Assembly (NCBI RefSeq): GCF_001949145.1
Contig: NW_019091362.1
Location: forward strand, 1,686,522-1,750,521
DNA: 64,000 nt
Direction of reading: 5' to 3'
Origin: Acanthaster planci
Lineage: Eukaryota > Echinodermata > Asteroidea > Valvatida > Acanthasteridae
Part shown: positions 49,073 through 63,600 of the stretch, piece after piece
Layout: each line of letters opens with the position of its first letter
Position numbering within the stretch: position 1 is the stretch's first letter
Notes under the pieces: generated by a model
Databases searched by the model: none
What the model was told of the DNA's origin: nothing
The model's input: the letters and a program-made list of their open reading frames with translations, nothing else
Made by a program: the position numbers and the translations under genes

Positions 49073-49797
49073 TTTGAACAGCTGTTGATGGAACCACTGC
49101 GTGTTGTCCGTAAATTGATGTCGTGTCAATTTCAAAAACTGGTTCCCCGGGCTGTTTTACACAATTTACATAGGTAGCAATTAAGGAGCCAACGAAAACA
49201 TTTATCTGCTTCCCCTTCCTAATGGTGGCGCTATATCAGTCGCATGGTCTTGTTAGTTTACACAGACGTGGTTATTGATTATGTGCCTTTGGCCTGGGTC
49301 ACAGACATGGTCTCAGACCAGCAAATACAAAGACACAGTGATAAATGCACCAACTTCAAAAAATCTGGAAAAATGCTCACAAGTTTTTCACGTGTTTGAA
49401 ACACATATCAAAATAAATCTCATTTCCTCATAGTCTTTTCTGTTTTTAGTGGCCTAACCGATGACTTTTTTTTTCTTTTCCCTAGGGTGATCCTTTGTGG
49501 ATAGAAATATCTTAAAAGATATTTGTATACTGGAACAGAATTGATAACATAGGCCCAAGCGTGTCTTCACCTTAGTGAATTTCGCTCAACAAAGATGGGG
49601 GGGGGTTATTGTCCTTTCTATACTAAATAATCACAGGGGCGCATGTTGCGCGGGCATAAATCCCTGGCGGACGGGATACCCCCCTCACTTTTTGAAGGGG
49701 GGGGGCTATTCAATCACCCCCCCCACACACACACAAGTGTGTATTTGCCTGCAACCGGGGACCCCCTATTGTTCCTCTTTTGAAAGTTTTGTTTGTA

Positions 49798-49858
49798 NNN
49801 NNNNNNNNNNNNNNNNNNNNNNNNNNNNNNNNNNNNNNNNNNNNNNNNNNNNNNNNNN
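49798..49858. other. Assembly gap (61 Ns) in low-complexity sequence
   Basis: The N run is bracketed by C-runs and CA dinucleotide repeats (CCCCCCACACACACACA before, CCCACACACACGCAC after). It is probably a short unresolved poly-C/CA stretch in the SEC61B-ERP44 intergenic region; the true length is unknown. Confidence 0.95.
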
Positions 49859-51420
49859 CCCACACACACGCACTTTTTGTGATTAAAAAAATATTTCACT
49901 GGATTTTAAAGATTTTTTTTAGGATTTCTAGGACTGTTTGCAATAATTATCACTTAACAGGGGAAGCAATTTTATAAATCTATAAATGCAGTTCTGATAT
50001 AAGATTCTGCATGAATTTGGTACATGTTACTGTTGTACATCTTTATCATAAACATAACCCCTATATAGTGTATTGTGGTGTAGGCGCTTTTCAAATTTCC
50101 ATGGTCAGGCAAGTCACCCCCCCCCCAACCTCCCCATCCTCCAACCCCCAGTTTCCAGCACAGATTTACGCCACTGGCAGGTTCCTTTCGAATTTCCAAT
50201 GACGTACTCAAAGTTGGATGTTCTGACATTCTCCATTTGGTTTTTACACCCCACCTCTTTCCCTTAAATCTTGTTTTTCTTTTTCCAACTTTTGATGCTG
50301 AAAAAAAATCAGTTAAGTCATGAAGAATGTAAGGTTTAAACATGCACGCCAAGTGCATTGATTTATGTAATTTTTCGCTCTCTGATCACTCATGACTCAC
50401 AGTGGGGTAACGGGGGGGGTTCCCACTGAGGACACGTGCCCCCAGTGGATGCCCATACCGTAACCCCCCCCCCCCATTTGAAATCTGTGAATACTCTGTT
50501 GAGTGTCTATAACTATGGAGCTGTAGCTTATTAGTGGTGCCTCCTTGAAAAAAATGTCTGCACGACCGGGTGCCCCTGGATACTTTTTACTTTTTACCTC
50601 TAATTACGCCACAGCAAATTCATGATGGAAAACGACATCCTTTTTTCTATAAGGTACATATTTTCCTTTTTCTTTTTGATTTGTCTGATCTATCTGTTAG
50701 ATTTGAGCATTATAAATTTCAACAGACTATCTTTGTGGGCCAGAAGTAAGGCTGAATTTTCATTTTTCTACTTCAATGAACCGCCACCACATTGCACGTG
50801 GCCCTTCGGCTCGGGAGTGAAGTGGATCTAGTCATCCTTGTAAAAACCCTGAGGGTGTAAAAACCCTGAGGGAAAATATGGCCTCAATGCTCAAAAGTCT
50901 GAAAAGATAAAATCGAGTTTTATCGGATTTCGGCTCATTACAACAGGCCAACATGCTCACATGACGCCTAATAGTGCTTCAATAGCCCTATAAACATGTT
51001 TAAGCACTTCTTGTAAGCTCAGGCGCATTGAGGTAGGGACTCAATCATCATTATGTAGTCCTCAAAATGAAGACAACCCTTCCGGATTTGATTAATTTCA
51101 CAATGGGACTGAAAACACAACTGTGCGATAATTTGGCTCCAAGGTGCGCATGCTGCGTTTACCTGTGTTTGACCACACTGACCGCACCCCCAAGGCTTGT
51201 ACCCAGGGAACGGTTTTGTTTTCAAGGGTAGTTTCTGGACTATGTTATGCGAAATTTGCAAGGAAATTAAAATTCACCCAAACTGATCGTACTTCCCCCA
51301 ATTACAGAATGTTAAAAATGATAAGTAAATGTTCGATAAAATATCTGTCTTGAAAGTATGAGAGAGTTTGTTTAATTTTGGTATTTGTAAAATGAAATGA
51401 AAGCCGCATTTTATGATTGA

Positions 51421-51629
51421 CACCACAGCTCAACCAGCACGGCGCGAGACAGGTGCGAAAGTTTCCGGATGACGCCCTCTAGCGTTCATTAACAGCCAGG
51501 TGTCAGCGTGGCTGAATGTGGTTCGCCGTTTACGAATTCGCCGGCACGGCCGGCCGCCCTGACATTGACCTAACACACTGTCGATCTGCATACAGTACAG
51601 TGGCATAGTTTACAGTTTTTGCAGAAAAT
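51421..51629 (+). promoter_or_regulatory. Probable ERP44 promoter and 5' UTR
   Basis: CpG-richer than its surroundings (CGGCACGGCCGGCCGCC near 51541) and directly upstream of the ERP44 start codon. No TATA box is evident, which fits a housekeeping-type promoter. The transcription start cannot be fixed from sequence. Confidence 0.45.
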
Positions 51630-54600
51630 ATGGTTGCCGGCGAGCGACGAGTGGTTCGGTCTTTCGTGGATACGATGGATGCAAGGTTCGTCTTGAAGTG
51701 TCTGCCGTTTGTGCTGCTGATTTTGGTAGGTGTCACTGTAGTTTTGTGGGAGATTGAGAACATTACTTCGTTGGCCTATTTGCTTCGATCTGTGAATAAT
51801 GCGTTGTGAACTGAAGCACACTCCAGCAATGCAGCAGGTTTAGTGTAACATACATGCTGTAATGTACATGTACATAGGGCTTATTCAGTGACTGTGAGCA
51901 TAGAGCAAGGATTCTGAGAGTGACCAGCAGAGGGTTCTTTTTTTCACAAGGCGAAAGGCCAAGGGAAGGTCCTGTCATGCCTGTCCTTTCCCCAGAACTG
52001 GGGCCCAACGTCTTGGGAACTGGACGGACGTCGAACCTGCAAGGCTGCATGGTCACTCACATGCTGTGGTCAAATGGAGGTGCTCACAGGCTGTTGGGGG
52101 GGAATGGATGTGTACCAGACGTCAGTGACCGAGTTATGCTGATGCGCTTATGGCTTTGTGCCGTTATGGGCCTACTTGCACGTGTTGGGAAGAGTTCCAA
52201 CTTCCATATACGGATGCCAGTAATTATTCCCTACAGTGACCATTCAGAGAGCAAAACATGTCCAGAAAAGTTCAATTTATGAGGGAAAATACGAAGTCGT
52301 TTACTTAGAAAACATAAAAATGAGTTAAATATATATGTTCATCTTAACAATCATACACCTAGTCAGTTTTATAGATATTATTTGTTTCTTGATTTAGGTT
52401 CAAAAAGTGTATCCTCTCCGAGTGGTCCTTGGTGACCACTTCCCAGGTTGTATCATGTTATCCGGGTGGGATCCCTGGCTATATGGTGTTTCAGGTTTAA
52501 TGGTGTCTGGCTAGCACCCCTTGAACAAAGGTATAGACAAATGGGAAGAGCCACCAACATAGGGCTGGGTAGCTCAGTTCGTAGAGAACCTGTACGATAT
52601 TCTGGAGGTCGCATGTTCAAATCCCGCTCCAGTTAATTTCTTTGTTCATCTTCATAAAATACTTAAAAACACTTGGAACTTTTCGGACCAATCTCCTAGG
52701 GTTTGTGCATGGGGTGTCAAGTGGCATCAGTCATGTATATATATGGAACTCTTTTCCCATATGTTTCATAGCACATCGGATATTGAACTCTTCCCCCGTC
52801 AACTAATCATTTAGCAAGCAATTCTGTAATGAAAGTAATGCTTTCTTGAAAGTTTCTTTGGTTCAGTTTTGAGTTGCTTAAGTTTGTCCTCATCATGTGA
52901 GGACACTGTAACCTATCAAGATGTTTGAGCGATACTAGACTAGCCTAACACTCCAGAATTCATGTGTGAGTGATGTCTCGTCTCTCTACAAGCCCATGCA
53001 CGCATGACCACATTTCAGCCAACTAGGATAATAATATAAAGTTTGTTAAAAACGTAAGATTTATTGCTGAACTGTTGGACTATGTTGGTCATTAAGTTCA
53101 GGATAAGGCGTGTGTAGCTGTGACTGTTGTAGACTAAGATACTCGGGCACTGTACTCTTGTCTTTCAATTTAGAGTGGGGCCTGGGGTGACTAACAGTGC
53201 CCTAGCATTCCCTGTTTACCTGTCTCACCTGTAGTACTTGTACATACACATGTACGGTAGGTCTGATGTTTGTACATGTACATGTAGGATCATGACGAAT
53301 TGGGTGTGGGGTCGATGGTATTCTTACTCTTATTCTTACAGGTGTCTCGTACGAAAAAGAGCCATCTTATCTGATTGGCTAAGTTGTTTCATGTGTAACG
53401 CATGCCCCCTTGCCAAGAACTTATAGGTTTGTGTCGGTACTCGGCGAGTCAGTACTTACATGTACATGTACATGTATGTATACATGTACGTGTACGTGTG
53501 TATGTATTGCATGCTGTTTTTTAATCTTGTGAATGAACACTCTTTTGTGTGAGACATTTTCGTACATGTCAGGCAGTGTTGTAGTCATCCCCATCACAAG
53601 TCATTTCATGACAGTCGTAAGTAGACAAAAAAAACAGTGACAAAGGGAGGCTGTTACCATTAGACTGGATGACTTACAGTGGCATTGCAGGGAGTTGTGA
53701 TGGACTCAACTACACCACTGGTAACGGGGGGATATAATTTTGCCGCTGGCTTAGACGGAGATCTGTTCTTTGGAAATCCCCCCCCCAAAGCAGTCCTAAG
53801 TTAGTGCCTTGTACACCAAGCACAATGACACATTCATTTTATTCAATCATGGCAATTGTGTAGGACATTTTATATTTCTGTGTATTTGTTGACATGTTGG
53901 ATAAATGTAGACTCTTTACTTGCTCCTATTTTCTTGACCTGGTTTCCACCACACGATGCACTGACGGTGCCAAGAAAGAAGGCAGCACAATTTCGCTACT
54001 TCTTCTTGCATTTGCACATAACTACATGAAGCAGACAATGTGACTTCCCCCACACCTGCTCATGTGCAGTGTACATTTAGTCCACGAGGCAGATACATGT
54101 ACGTTTATGATTTGAAGTAATGACGGAAAGGGGAAGATTAAAGAAGAAATCAAACTGCATTGTCCGCACATCACATGCACTGTATCTACATGTACATGTA
54201 TTTGGCATTTTCAACTTCACGTTGATTGTGGAAAATGTCCCTTGTACTTCTTGAAACTTTGTCCACCTGCAGGTGTCGTCGTTTAGTCACACGTCAACCC
54301 AGACGGGGTTTACGATGGAGCTGTCGCGATCCAACTTCGATCAAGTCATTGCCACTAACGAGGTGGTCTTTGTCAACTTCTATGCCAACTGGTAAGAAAC
54401 GTGTAGGTTTGTAAGCAGTAGAGACGAATTGGGTTACTCTGGCCATTTTCGGCACTTGGCCCCTTTTGATGGCCACTAATCAATCTCCGTCTGTCTTGTC
54501 TCCTGGCAACGGATAGTATCCTCTCAGAACCAGGAGACTGTGCGCATAGAGCAGAAGGTTTTCAGGATTCCTATGCTGAAGCCGATTTTTAAATCCTTTG

Positions 54601-57600
54601 GTTGCGGATGTTGCTGACTTACAGTGTACTGTGTAATACTCACATCAATAGCATGTGTCATCTGAAAATTGGACAGTGAAGATTTCATTTGAGTTGGCAG
54701 TACCAGTCCTTGTGGAATGATTTTTGTCTCTGAAAACTTCTGCACAGTATGCATGGACCTCAGTGTCTCCATTCCATTTTTCAATTTTGCGTCCAAATTC
54801 TTGCATTCCACACCACTTTAGGTAATTTCCTAGATAAGCACACACGTTCATATTCCACTCACTAAGCGGTCACATGCATACATCATTGTGACCTTAAACT
54901 GGTGTAATTTTGTGATTTTATTTTAGGTGTGTAATTTTCCTTTTCCTAAATTGTTGGATTGTTGGACTTAAACATGATTAACGCTTAAATCAATCATTTT
55001 ATTGCACAAAAAAGCACATTTTTCTATTTTCTAAGGCAAAATCGACCCCCCCAAAAAATCATACCCCAATATATTTTTAAAAGACTCCCAAAAGTGATTC
55101 TTTTTTTCTCTCCAATATTAGGCATTATGAATTCTACAGACCACACACTAAGAACATTTTGCATAAAGTAGACCATACTTATCATAATTTATATGCCTTA
55201 TTTCTCTTCAACCAGTAAAATTTGAACGGTTATCTCTCCGTTGTACAATTGCCCTTCAATTTTAAATGATGATGACGTTATGCACTACGATATTATACAC
55301 CTTCCCACAGATACAGCTCTTTTTCTCTGTAAGTACCTCAGTAAATTTGAATCAGTTAATGAAGTCAACACATGTACTGGTACCTGTATGAGGATATTTT
55401 TTCTCTCATGTATTTGATACAGTTTCTGTCTTGTTGCCAAGCTGTTGCAAATCTGTACACACATTCAGTGGTAGCACTTTTTAAAATGGACCAGCTGTGG
55501 CCTTGGCTGGAGTGTAATTTACATATTGATCCTTGTCAATATTCTTGCCAATTGTTATATTGAGAGCAGTGGAACAGTGATGAATGTAAAATTAAGATCG
55601 GAATAAAAAATCTGAACCAGAAATGAATATTTATAGGCATACAAATGTACAGTTGATTGCAATGATTCCAGGCAGAAACAGTTTGAAAATTTCATTCCAA
55701 GATGGTGTTACAAAATTACTTGTGACTTTCATATACAGGTACGGTCCAGCTCACTTAAAATGAGAAAAAAATTAATTATGTTGATTACAAGCTGTGCGGC
55801 CAAGAATTCAAAACATAAGTAGTAGGCTTTTGTGGATTTGATTAAACCGATTTCGAGACTTTCAGGTGTTTACTTGCAGCACCATGATTGAAACTGGAAA
55901 ACCTCAGTGCTTAAACAAAAAGGTTAGAGAATGCCTAGGTGGCATGCTTCTGTGCTACGCTCTTGAAATAAAAATTTAAATTCTCTGAAGTTATTTTGGA
56001 GGCATTCTTTGGATACAAAAACTATTGTTTCATGTTTTTCGACACGTGATAAACAGAACGTTACGCTTTGTTTTCACAAAGGGTATGTTGGGAATATATG
56101 AAGGACTGAGGTGATGAAACAGCAAACATACGACCAAAAATGGGTCCAACTGTACTCCCTATTTGTAGGGGTGCCAAAGGCACGTGGTATACATGAATCA
56201 ATCCATTCACTCATCACAGTCCTGTCATATGCAGCATTGAAGTACCAATTATCATCAGGTCAAAGCTGGCGAAAGCAAAGACAAAATCCAGAAAAACTCT
56301 TTGTTTTGCCTTTAGTTCACTATTTCTCATAACTCAATTCTCAGTGCACTTCTGGTGAGCTTTACATGCAGACACAGTTGGTCTATGATTGCATTTTGTT
56401 ACGCAAGTCTTTAAATGCTGAATTCTGCCTTGAAAAGGACTGAATTGATTTAATACACGTATAAATTTGTGAGTTCTTTGACTTTGGTTCGTTACTCTAT
56501 GAATTTGTACAATATTAAAATATGCTTTTCACCTTGATTGAATAATGAAGTCTACATTCGAGCAATACACTGTACAGATGGTATTGTTTGCCACATCAAT
56601 TCTGAAATGAATGGGTTGTGCTCATAATTTTGGCATGAAAGGTTTGTTAAAATTTCAGAATGCTGAATAATAGATGTGCATTGTACAAAGAACTCCATAC
56701 TCAGTAATCATTCAAAAGTGCCAATTTCAATTAATATGCAAATTTAGACTCTGCAGAGAGAAACTGGGATGGGTGTTTGGTTGCCATGGTATTTGTTCAG
56801 GTACATGTACATGTACATGCATGGGTACACATGAAGAGGAGAGCTGTTTATACAAACGTATGGGTGTGCAAGAAAAGGGCACAGAACGGGGTTCTGATGC
56901 TGTGAATAGTTGGCGACGATCTCACGTACACATGCATGCATGGAGTTGTTTATACATACAGCAGTATGTTGGGCCAAGTCCTCTGGATAAAACTGAGAAA
57001 CCTACATGTTAACACAGTAGCTAAGCGACAGTGACTTAACCCTAACAGTCCTCAATCCCCAACAGGTGAAGGATTGAGGACTGTTAGGGTTGATGACTTT
57101 TTAAGTGTGAAACGCATTGCTGTAATACAGAGGAACATGCTTTACAAGGATGGTCACTTTCATACGCTGGTCCAGAAGTTGAGCTTTTGAGCGCAGTTTT
57201 AAAGGTGCATTACATGTACATGTTTGACTCTAACTCCGGTCAGAAAGGTATCAATTTCCAGCTTTGAAAAGGACTAGTGTGCGTTTCGTTTCCCCAGGTT
57301 CGAAACTATTCAACCCCCTCTGCCTAATTGCAGATACATGTACGTGTCTGTGTGCATGTGTTGAGGTTACACTTTACCAAACTCATCAGCATAGCCTCTC
57401 TGCATGTAAGGCACATTTTACAAATGACTATTTCACAGTTACTATTCCTTTGCCTTTTTGAATGTTTGATGTTACTCTTTTTTGTGTTTTCCCCTGTTAT
57501 TTTCAGGTGTCGTTTCAGTCAGATGCTGAAGCCGGTGATAGAAGACACTGCCAAGGCAGCGAGGGAAGAGTTCAGGCAACCTGGCCAAGTGGTGGTAGCG

Positions 57601-60600
57601 GCGGTGAACTGTGAAACTGAAGGTTCGTTGCTTAGCTAGAAATCCTTAAGGTGCTAAGCAGATGGTTACCGTGTGTAAGTCTCTGTGCTCAACATGTAGC
57701 ATTTTGGCTGGCAACCAGCTTTCGTTCTGGAAACGTTCTGTGATTTGTACATTTCTGTGATCAAAAATTCAGAAATTGAGTAAAAGTTCTCGAAGATGTG
57801 CTTGAAATGGGCTTTGGTCATTTGTTGTACATAATGAAACACAGCCATCACAGAGCACAGGATTGAAATCAAGTTGTAGTTTCAATCTACCAGACCTGCT
57901 GTTGCTTTAGTGCTCAACTTCAGGGGAATCAGGTTGGTGTAGTGGGTCTTTCCTCGCCTTTCACCTCTGTGGTCCGGGTTCGATTCCTGGCTCGGTCCAC
58001 ACATGGATTGGGTTTCAGTCCCTGTCTGATTCTGTGGATTTCCCATTATATTCCATCATTCGTGCAACATTTCCCATTGCGTTGTTCCTTATTTTGAAAA
58101 AACTCAAACACAAGGTATATGAGGGATCTTCGCTACAGTGCCTGAGTGTGGCCTAGTGGCACTTGACGACTCCCTTCATGCTCAACCTGCGAGGACTAGT
58201 TTGAATCTCTGTGTGCACAAACTCAGCAGGGAATCACTCAATCATGGGGATGAGTGTAGAAATTGGGTAGCACTTTTGCGAGAGCATACGTAGATGTCTT
58301 CAGTGTCACAATGCAGGAAATCCCTGCATATTTACTTGTCATGCGTGCTAGGTGGTGAGAGTGCTGTATGTTTTATTTTTTTCAAATATTTTGAAAACAG
58401 CACAATGTAAATTGTGCTGTTTTAAATTCATTATTTGTGTTTCTGTTTTGCCAGATGCCATTGCCAAGAGGTACCATATCTCCAAGTATCCGACCCTGAA
58501 GATGTTCCGGAATGGACAGCTGGCGAAACGGGAGTATCGATCCCAGCGATCCAAGGATGCCTTTATGAACTTCCTGAGAGACCAGGTCAAGGACAGCATC
58601 AATCAGATGCAGACCAAAGAGGATGTCCAAAAGATTGATGTGAGTCCAGAAACGTCTGTTGCCTCTGTGTCAAAGTTTGCATTTAAGATGTGACCCAGCC
58701 TTCGGAAATGAGTCGCAAGTCAAGCAGACCTACTTCTGATCTACACGTGTAGAGATCTTTTAAAGAATCGTAGGCCACATCTTTTAATAAGAACTCTTTG
58801 GGTCATAGTATTTTTTTTACTTGTTCTTTGAAATACTTGTATTTCTGGCAATGTGATTCAGATCAGTACATCTCCTCATTACATTCTTCCTGTTGAATGA
58901 TGTTTCATGGAAAATGAAAACGAAAGGTTTTTCTGTTTACTTGAGGAGTGAAATAGTTAACATGGTAGGGAGGAACATGAACATCCCCTAAAACAACCCA
59001 ATTCACCTCACCCCAACCTAACCCAACCCCCTATGCTTAAATTTGGTTGCAGACAACAGACTTGTAGGAAGTCAGTGCACCATGCCAGTGATATATTTCA
59101 CGGATAGAAATATTCAATTTTGTCTGTCTTGATCCGTTCTCCTACCCTAGCAATCCAAGCGCAACATCATTGCGTACTTCAAGGCAGTGAACACAAACGA
59201 GTACTCTGTCTTCAGACGGGTTGCAAGCGCTCTCAGAGATGACTGTTCCTTCCACGTCGGAATTGGGTTAGTCGTAGATACGGGAAATTGTAGCAAGCAG
59301 TGGCATTGGAGAGTCTGGAAGTTTTATTACAGTTTTGTGGGGACAAGGTCTGTCACTGTCATTGCTATTGTTTACCATGTTATTATTGTTGACATTGTTT
59401 ACAGTGAGAACTTCAGGTCAGAAACAGTGTCTGGAGATAACATCATGTTCAGACCGCCAAGGGTAAGCTTTTGAAAATTTGCAAGATAGAGATTGATGAG
59501 AAGTTAAATGCGGTCAGGTGAAAACGTAGGTATCGTATCCCGAAAATCCAGCGGGTGGGGGAGGTCTGTGATATTTTGGGCACTTTTCATCGCAGTGAAA
59601 CACTTAAAACCCAGGGGTTTTTTAGCATCTGATTAATCTTCAAAGTTAGCGTTACATGCATCTACATCGCAATGAAAACATCTTTCCTGTTTTTTTTTTC
59701 CTGTAGACTAGTGGCCAGGATATGCTGTACATGGGATCCATGTTGAACTTCAACCTGTTTCACACCTGGGCACAGGACAAATGCATCCCGCTGGTGCGGG
59801 AAATTACCTTTGAAAACGGAGAGGTAATTATGCCTTACACATACTCATGTCCATTGGACAAGTGATGACATTTATCAGCTTTGCATGGTGAACTTTCAGA
59901 TTTTTGGGGGGGTGTTCATCGTTTGTGAGAAAGCCATGCTCAGTTGCTGAATTTAATATGATCTTGGGTCAGTGTTGAAGTATCAGAAATAAAAACAATC
60001 TGAATATCTCTCTATTAATTTGACTCTAAACAAATATTCATGTTTTTTTGCTGCTAACATGTTAGATAAGTTGTAGTATTCATCATAATTTTCGCTCCAT
60101 GTAATGTTCCTGCACCACAGGCAATTTCTCTGAATTGCAGCAAATTTCCGGAAGCTTATTTTACTGTCTGCAGCACATTTCTCGGTCTAAAGCAAAGATA
60201 TGCTCATGGGCAAGGAAATATGGCCAGAGAAATTCACACCGCAGTAGACTATGTGACTTGGTGCATGTGCGTTGTCAAGGTAGAAACCGTCATAATTAAC
60301 ATGCAGAGTTGGTGGGTAGGATGTTAGTACTTTAAGTTGATAAGTTGAGGGTGAAACTGAGGCATCTTTGTCCTGCCAAAATCTTCAGCCATTGGCTGTC
60401 TTGTCAGAACGATGCCGTGATTTGTCTTCCGTCTCTCTTTGTCTGCTTTCTGTTTGGCTAGGAATTGACGGAGGAAGGCTTGCCATTCCTGATACTGTTC
60501 CACAGACCCGAGGATGCTGATGTTGTCAAACGATTCAACAGTATCATCAGCAGGGAGCTGATTGGCGATAAGGGTAAGACTTGATGCCAAAGGAATGTGC

Positions 60601-63600
60601 CCTGACATTGGCAGGATTCTTTTATTTGTGATTTTCTCACCGGAACATTTTTTTAAAAAATGACTGAGAGTGGGCACTTTACTGCTTAGCCGTCAGATTC
60701 TTCAAAATGTGTCTCCAGGGAAAATGTCTGTTGCTTACCTTGCAAAACTTACAAAGACCTATTTTGATATTTTATCACAATACATCACTACACGCTGGTG
60801 AGGTCTGCCATATAGCCAGAGCTGTACGCCAACTCAGACGTGATGAACATGTTTGATCTGGCGCAGTGTCAGATGCTTTGTTCTCGAATGACCTCGCCTT
60901 TTTGAAGTACCAAGCTTGCTCCATGAGCCCCACTTCTTAGGTTGGTCACATTTCATCCTGATGTTTTGTCAAGTAGGTCCTACGACAGTTTTACACAAAC
61001 TATATCTGGCTTGCGTCAAGTTGGACCGTGATCTATTGATCCGACAGGTCTTGTGCTAAGCTATGACGTAGGACTGCTCTTCACCCCTGGATGCTGTCCT
61101 AACTAGTCCCTTCATACTCACTTCACCTTCTCAGTTTTAAGGCATGTGTGCACAGTTTCTTGCTGCTAAGGGTTTCTAGGGGTGCAGATTAGCGATAACA
61201 TGGTCCAAGCAAAACAGTGAGGTGTTGGATCCCAACAGGTGTCCCTCAAGACAGCAATGCGATTCTTTTGTTTGCTGTTTCAGGCAGTGTCTGAAATCAG
61301 AGACGGTAGCCCAGATTGGAGAGATACCCAAATTTACAGTTGCAAGACATGCACCACATTCTTTTGTTCCTCTCAAAGTGTTTGGGGCTTCCTCATTGTT
61401 TTTTTTTGGTCTGATACTTTGCCTCAAAGATGACTAATTCTTGCCTCTTTGTTTTTCATAATAGAGCGTAACTATACAGGTATAAAAGTAAATCAATTTG
61501 TTTTATATTCTACATGGTTCAAGTTCTTCTCTGCCATTAAGTTCAGCGAATTGAGTTTGAATTGCATGTGTCATGAATGTTCATTTTCTTTTGGTAAGCA
61601 TACCTAGAAAGAATGTCAAACACATTTTCAAGTCCTAGTCGTCAGGAAAAGGTCGCAACCGTTGTTTTTATTTTACAGGTTTGGAAAAACTTTCTTTTTG
61701 ACTTTTTTTTTCATGTATGATTTTGCCATGGAATGGGCATTCTTTCATTCTTCAGTATTTGAGAAAGACATATGCACTATCTCTGGCATCAGCTCTTTTG
61801 CGCAGGATTTTCTTCGCAGGTGGACGGCACCCCAGTGCTGAAACTAGGAGAAATTGATTTGTGCACCTGCTCTGCTCAAAACACTGGAAGCTAAGCCCAA
61901 ACCAGTTTGGCACCACCCCTTTTCTCATCATCTTACAAGTATACAAAGAAAACTCTTTGGACTGGACTTTCCCCCACAGATTGTACCCACCAAAAGAGGG
62001 AAAAAATGATTTATGTGGCAGGTATTCCTCCTAGCCTACGGTTTGTACGCTCATGAAAATCCTGAGAAATAGAAAAAGTGCATGGTCCCTGAATGATTGT
62101 CAGTACACCATTTTTTTCTTGGTCTCCCCAGGAAGTGTCAACTTCTTAACGGCAGACGGCACCAAGTTTACGCACCCACTGCATCATTTAGGGAAGACCC
62201 CCAAGGATCTCCCAGTGATTGCCATCGATAGCTTCAGGCACATGTACCTGTTCCCTAATGTGCAAGAAGTAGAGTAAGTCAGAGACGAGATATCTCAAAC
62301 AGACAGGAAGTGATTTCTATATTTCAATGTTGATTTTTACTTTTAAATACAGTCAACTCTCGTTATTACAAAATTCGTGGGACTTAGTAGAATCGTTTGA
62401 TGTATCCGAAATTCGTTGTAGGTGGAACGCTGTGCAGTGGCTTTGGTGCATTGTTATACAATACCATGTACATGCATATGCACGTGTATGCATGTATGTG
62501 CATACACGTGAACGCCTGGTTGATGTTACATCAAAAAGATCTCTCGGTTATAATTATTCAAATATATTGTGATGTGTTTAGAATAATAAACTTCACTGTC
62601 GTATGGTAACATGTTTGATGTGCATGTGAGATTAAAAAAAAATTGAAAACATTGATCCAGGGATTTTTAAAAGACTTTTGATCACCATAGATGACGACGA
62701 AGCTAACAGTAAGTAAATGTCATGCACATGTAGGCCTGTGTGTACCTGCAAGAATGTGAAGACTCATCAACTGGACCCCCCATCCATTAAAGTTGTCTTT
62801 CCAATATAAATTGTGTCATGGAGAGACGTTTTTATTTGATTTTCCGTCTGTCTTATGATTTTCAACACTAGCCACATGACACGATTGATTGATAGTCCGT
62901 GTTCACTCGCCCAGTGACGCCCACTGTGGTGCAGCTGCCCGCGTGCGATGGTCGCTAAAGAAGTATGATGTCATGAAGGAATATTGTGATTGGATAGCTG
63001 TACGTCATAAAACACATAGTCCTATTGGCGGGTATGCTACATCTTTTTGCGGCATTATGAAGAATTCAGTGTGGGCGATTGTTGGGCTCTTGAGAGGCGA
63101 GAATAGTCAAGCAAACTTATTTGGGGCGTATTTTTATCGGATCCGGAATAGGGAAGCGAATTTTTGTTTTGGCATTAGTGCAATCAATGTAAAAAATCAT
63201 TGATTTTTTAATCGTGCACTACGCTTGTCATGACAACAGGAAACTGGCAAATGATGTCTGCGTATCGCATTGCAAGCGTGCGTGATGCATCTGGAGGGGC
63301 GAGCGATAAGCCTCACGCTGTGGCTGGAAATTTTTTGGAAACGCTTGCTTTTGAGTTCAAGCAGTACAACCCCAAATTAAATTCATGAGCTTAGAAAACA
63401 CAAACATAGACATGAGATCAAGTTTTGTGAATGAATCTGCAGAATTCGTGACGGCAGTGTTTCTTCGACTTGCAACTGTAGAGCTGCATTCGTATACGAT
63501 GTAGTGAAACGTACAGCCTTTTTTTGGCAGGAACTGTACATTGACTGGTTGCCGCATTTCCATCGTGCCTTCGTTGGCAACGGTTCGGGCCGTTGGGAAC

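Larger units (their letters stand above)
49073..51629. other. Shared 5' flank between SEC61B (-) and ERP44 (+)
   Basis: This 2.56-kb divergent intergenic region must hold both promoters. It includes poly-C and CA simple repeats and an unsequenced gap. I searched by eye for the ER stress element (CCAAT, nine bases, CCACG, either strand) and did not find a match. A CCAATGACGTAC word occurs near 50196, but its spacing does not fit. No other gene seen. Confidence 0.5.

Noticed and set aside
49972-50358. 128-codon minus-strand frame between SEC61B and ERP44
   Set aside because: Arises from a poly-C/poly-G stretch (Gly/Trp run); no homology recognised.
49073-51629. ER stress response element in the divergent promoter
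   Set aside because: Nearest candidates (near 49266 and 50196) fail the CCAAT-N9-CCACG spacing or sequence.
57935-57990. Possible functional tRNA gene
   Set aside because: A and B boxes are good, but the acceptor and anticodon arms do not form a cloverleaf, and SINE-type body sequence follows.
61800-61890. Exon-like stretch after a TTCTTCGCAG acceptor in ERP44 intron 8
   Set aside because: The frame stops quickly and would disrupt the well-matched exon 8 to exon 9 phase; no counterpart in the ERp44 family.
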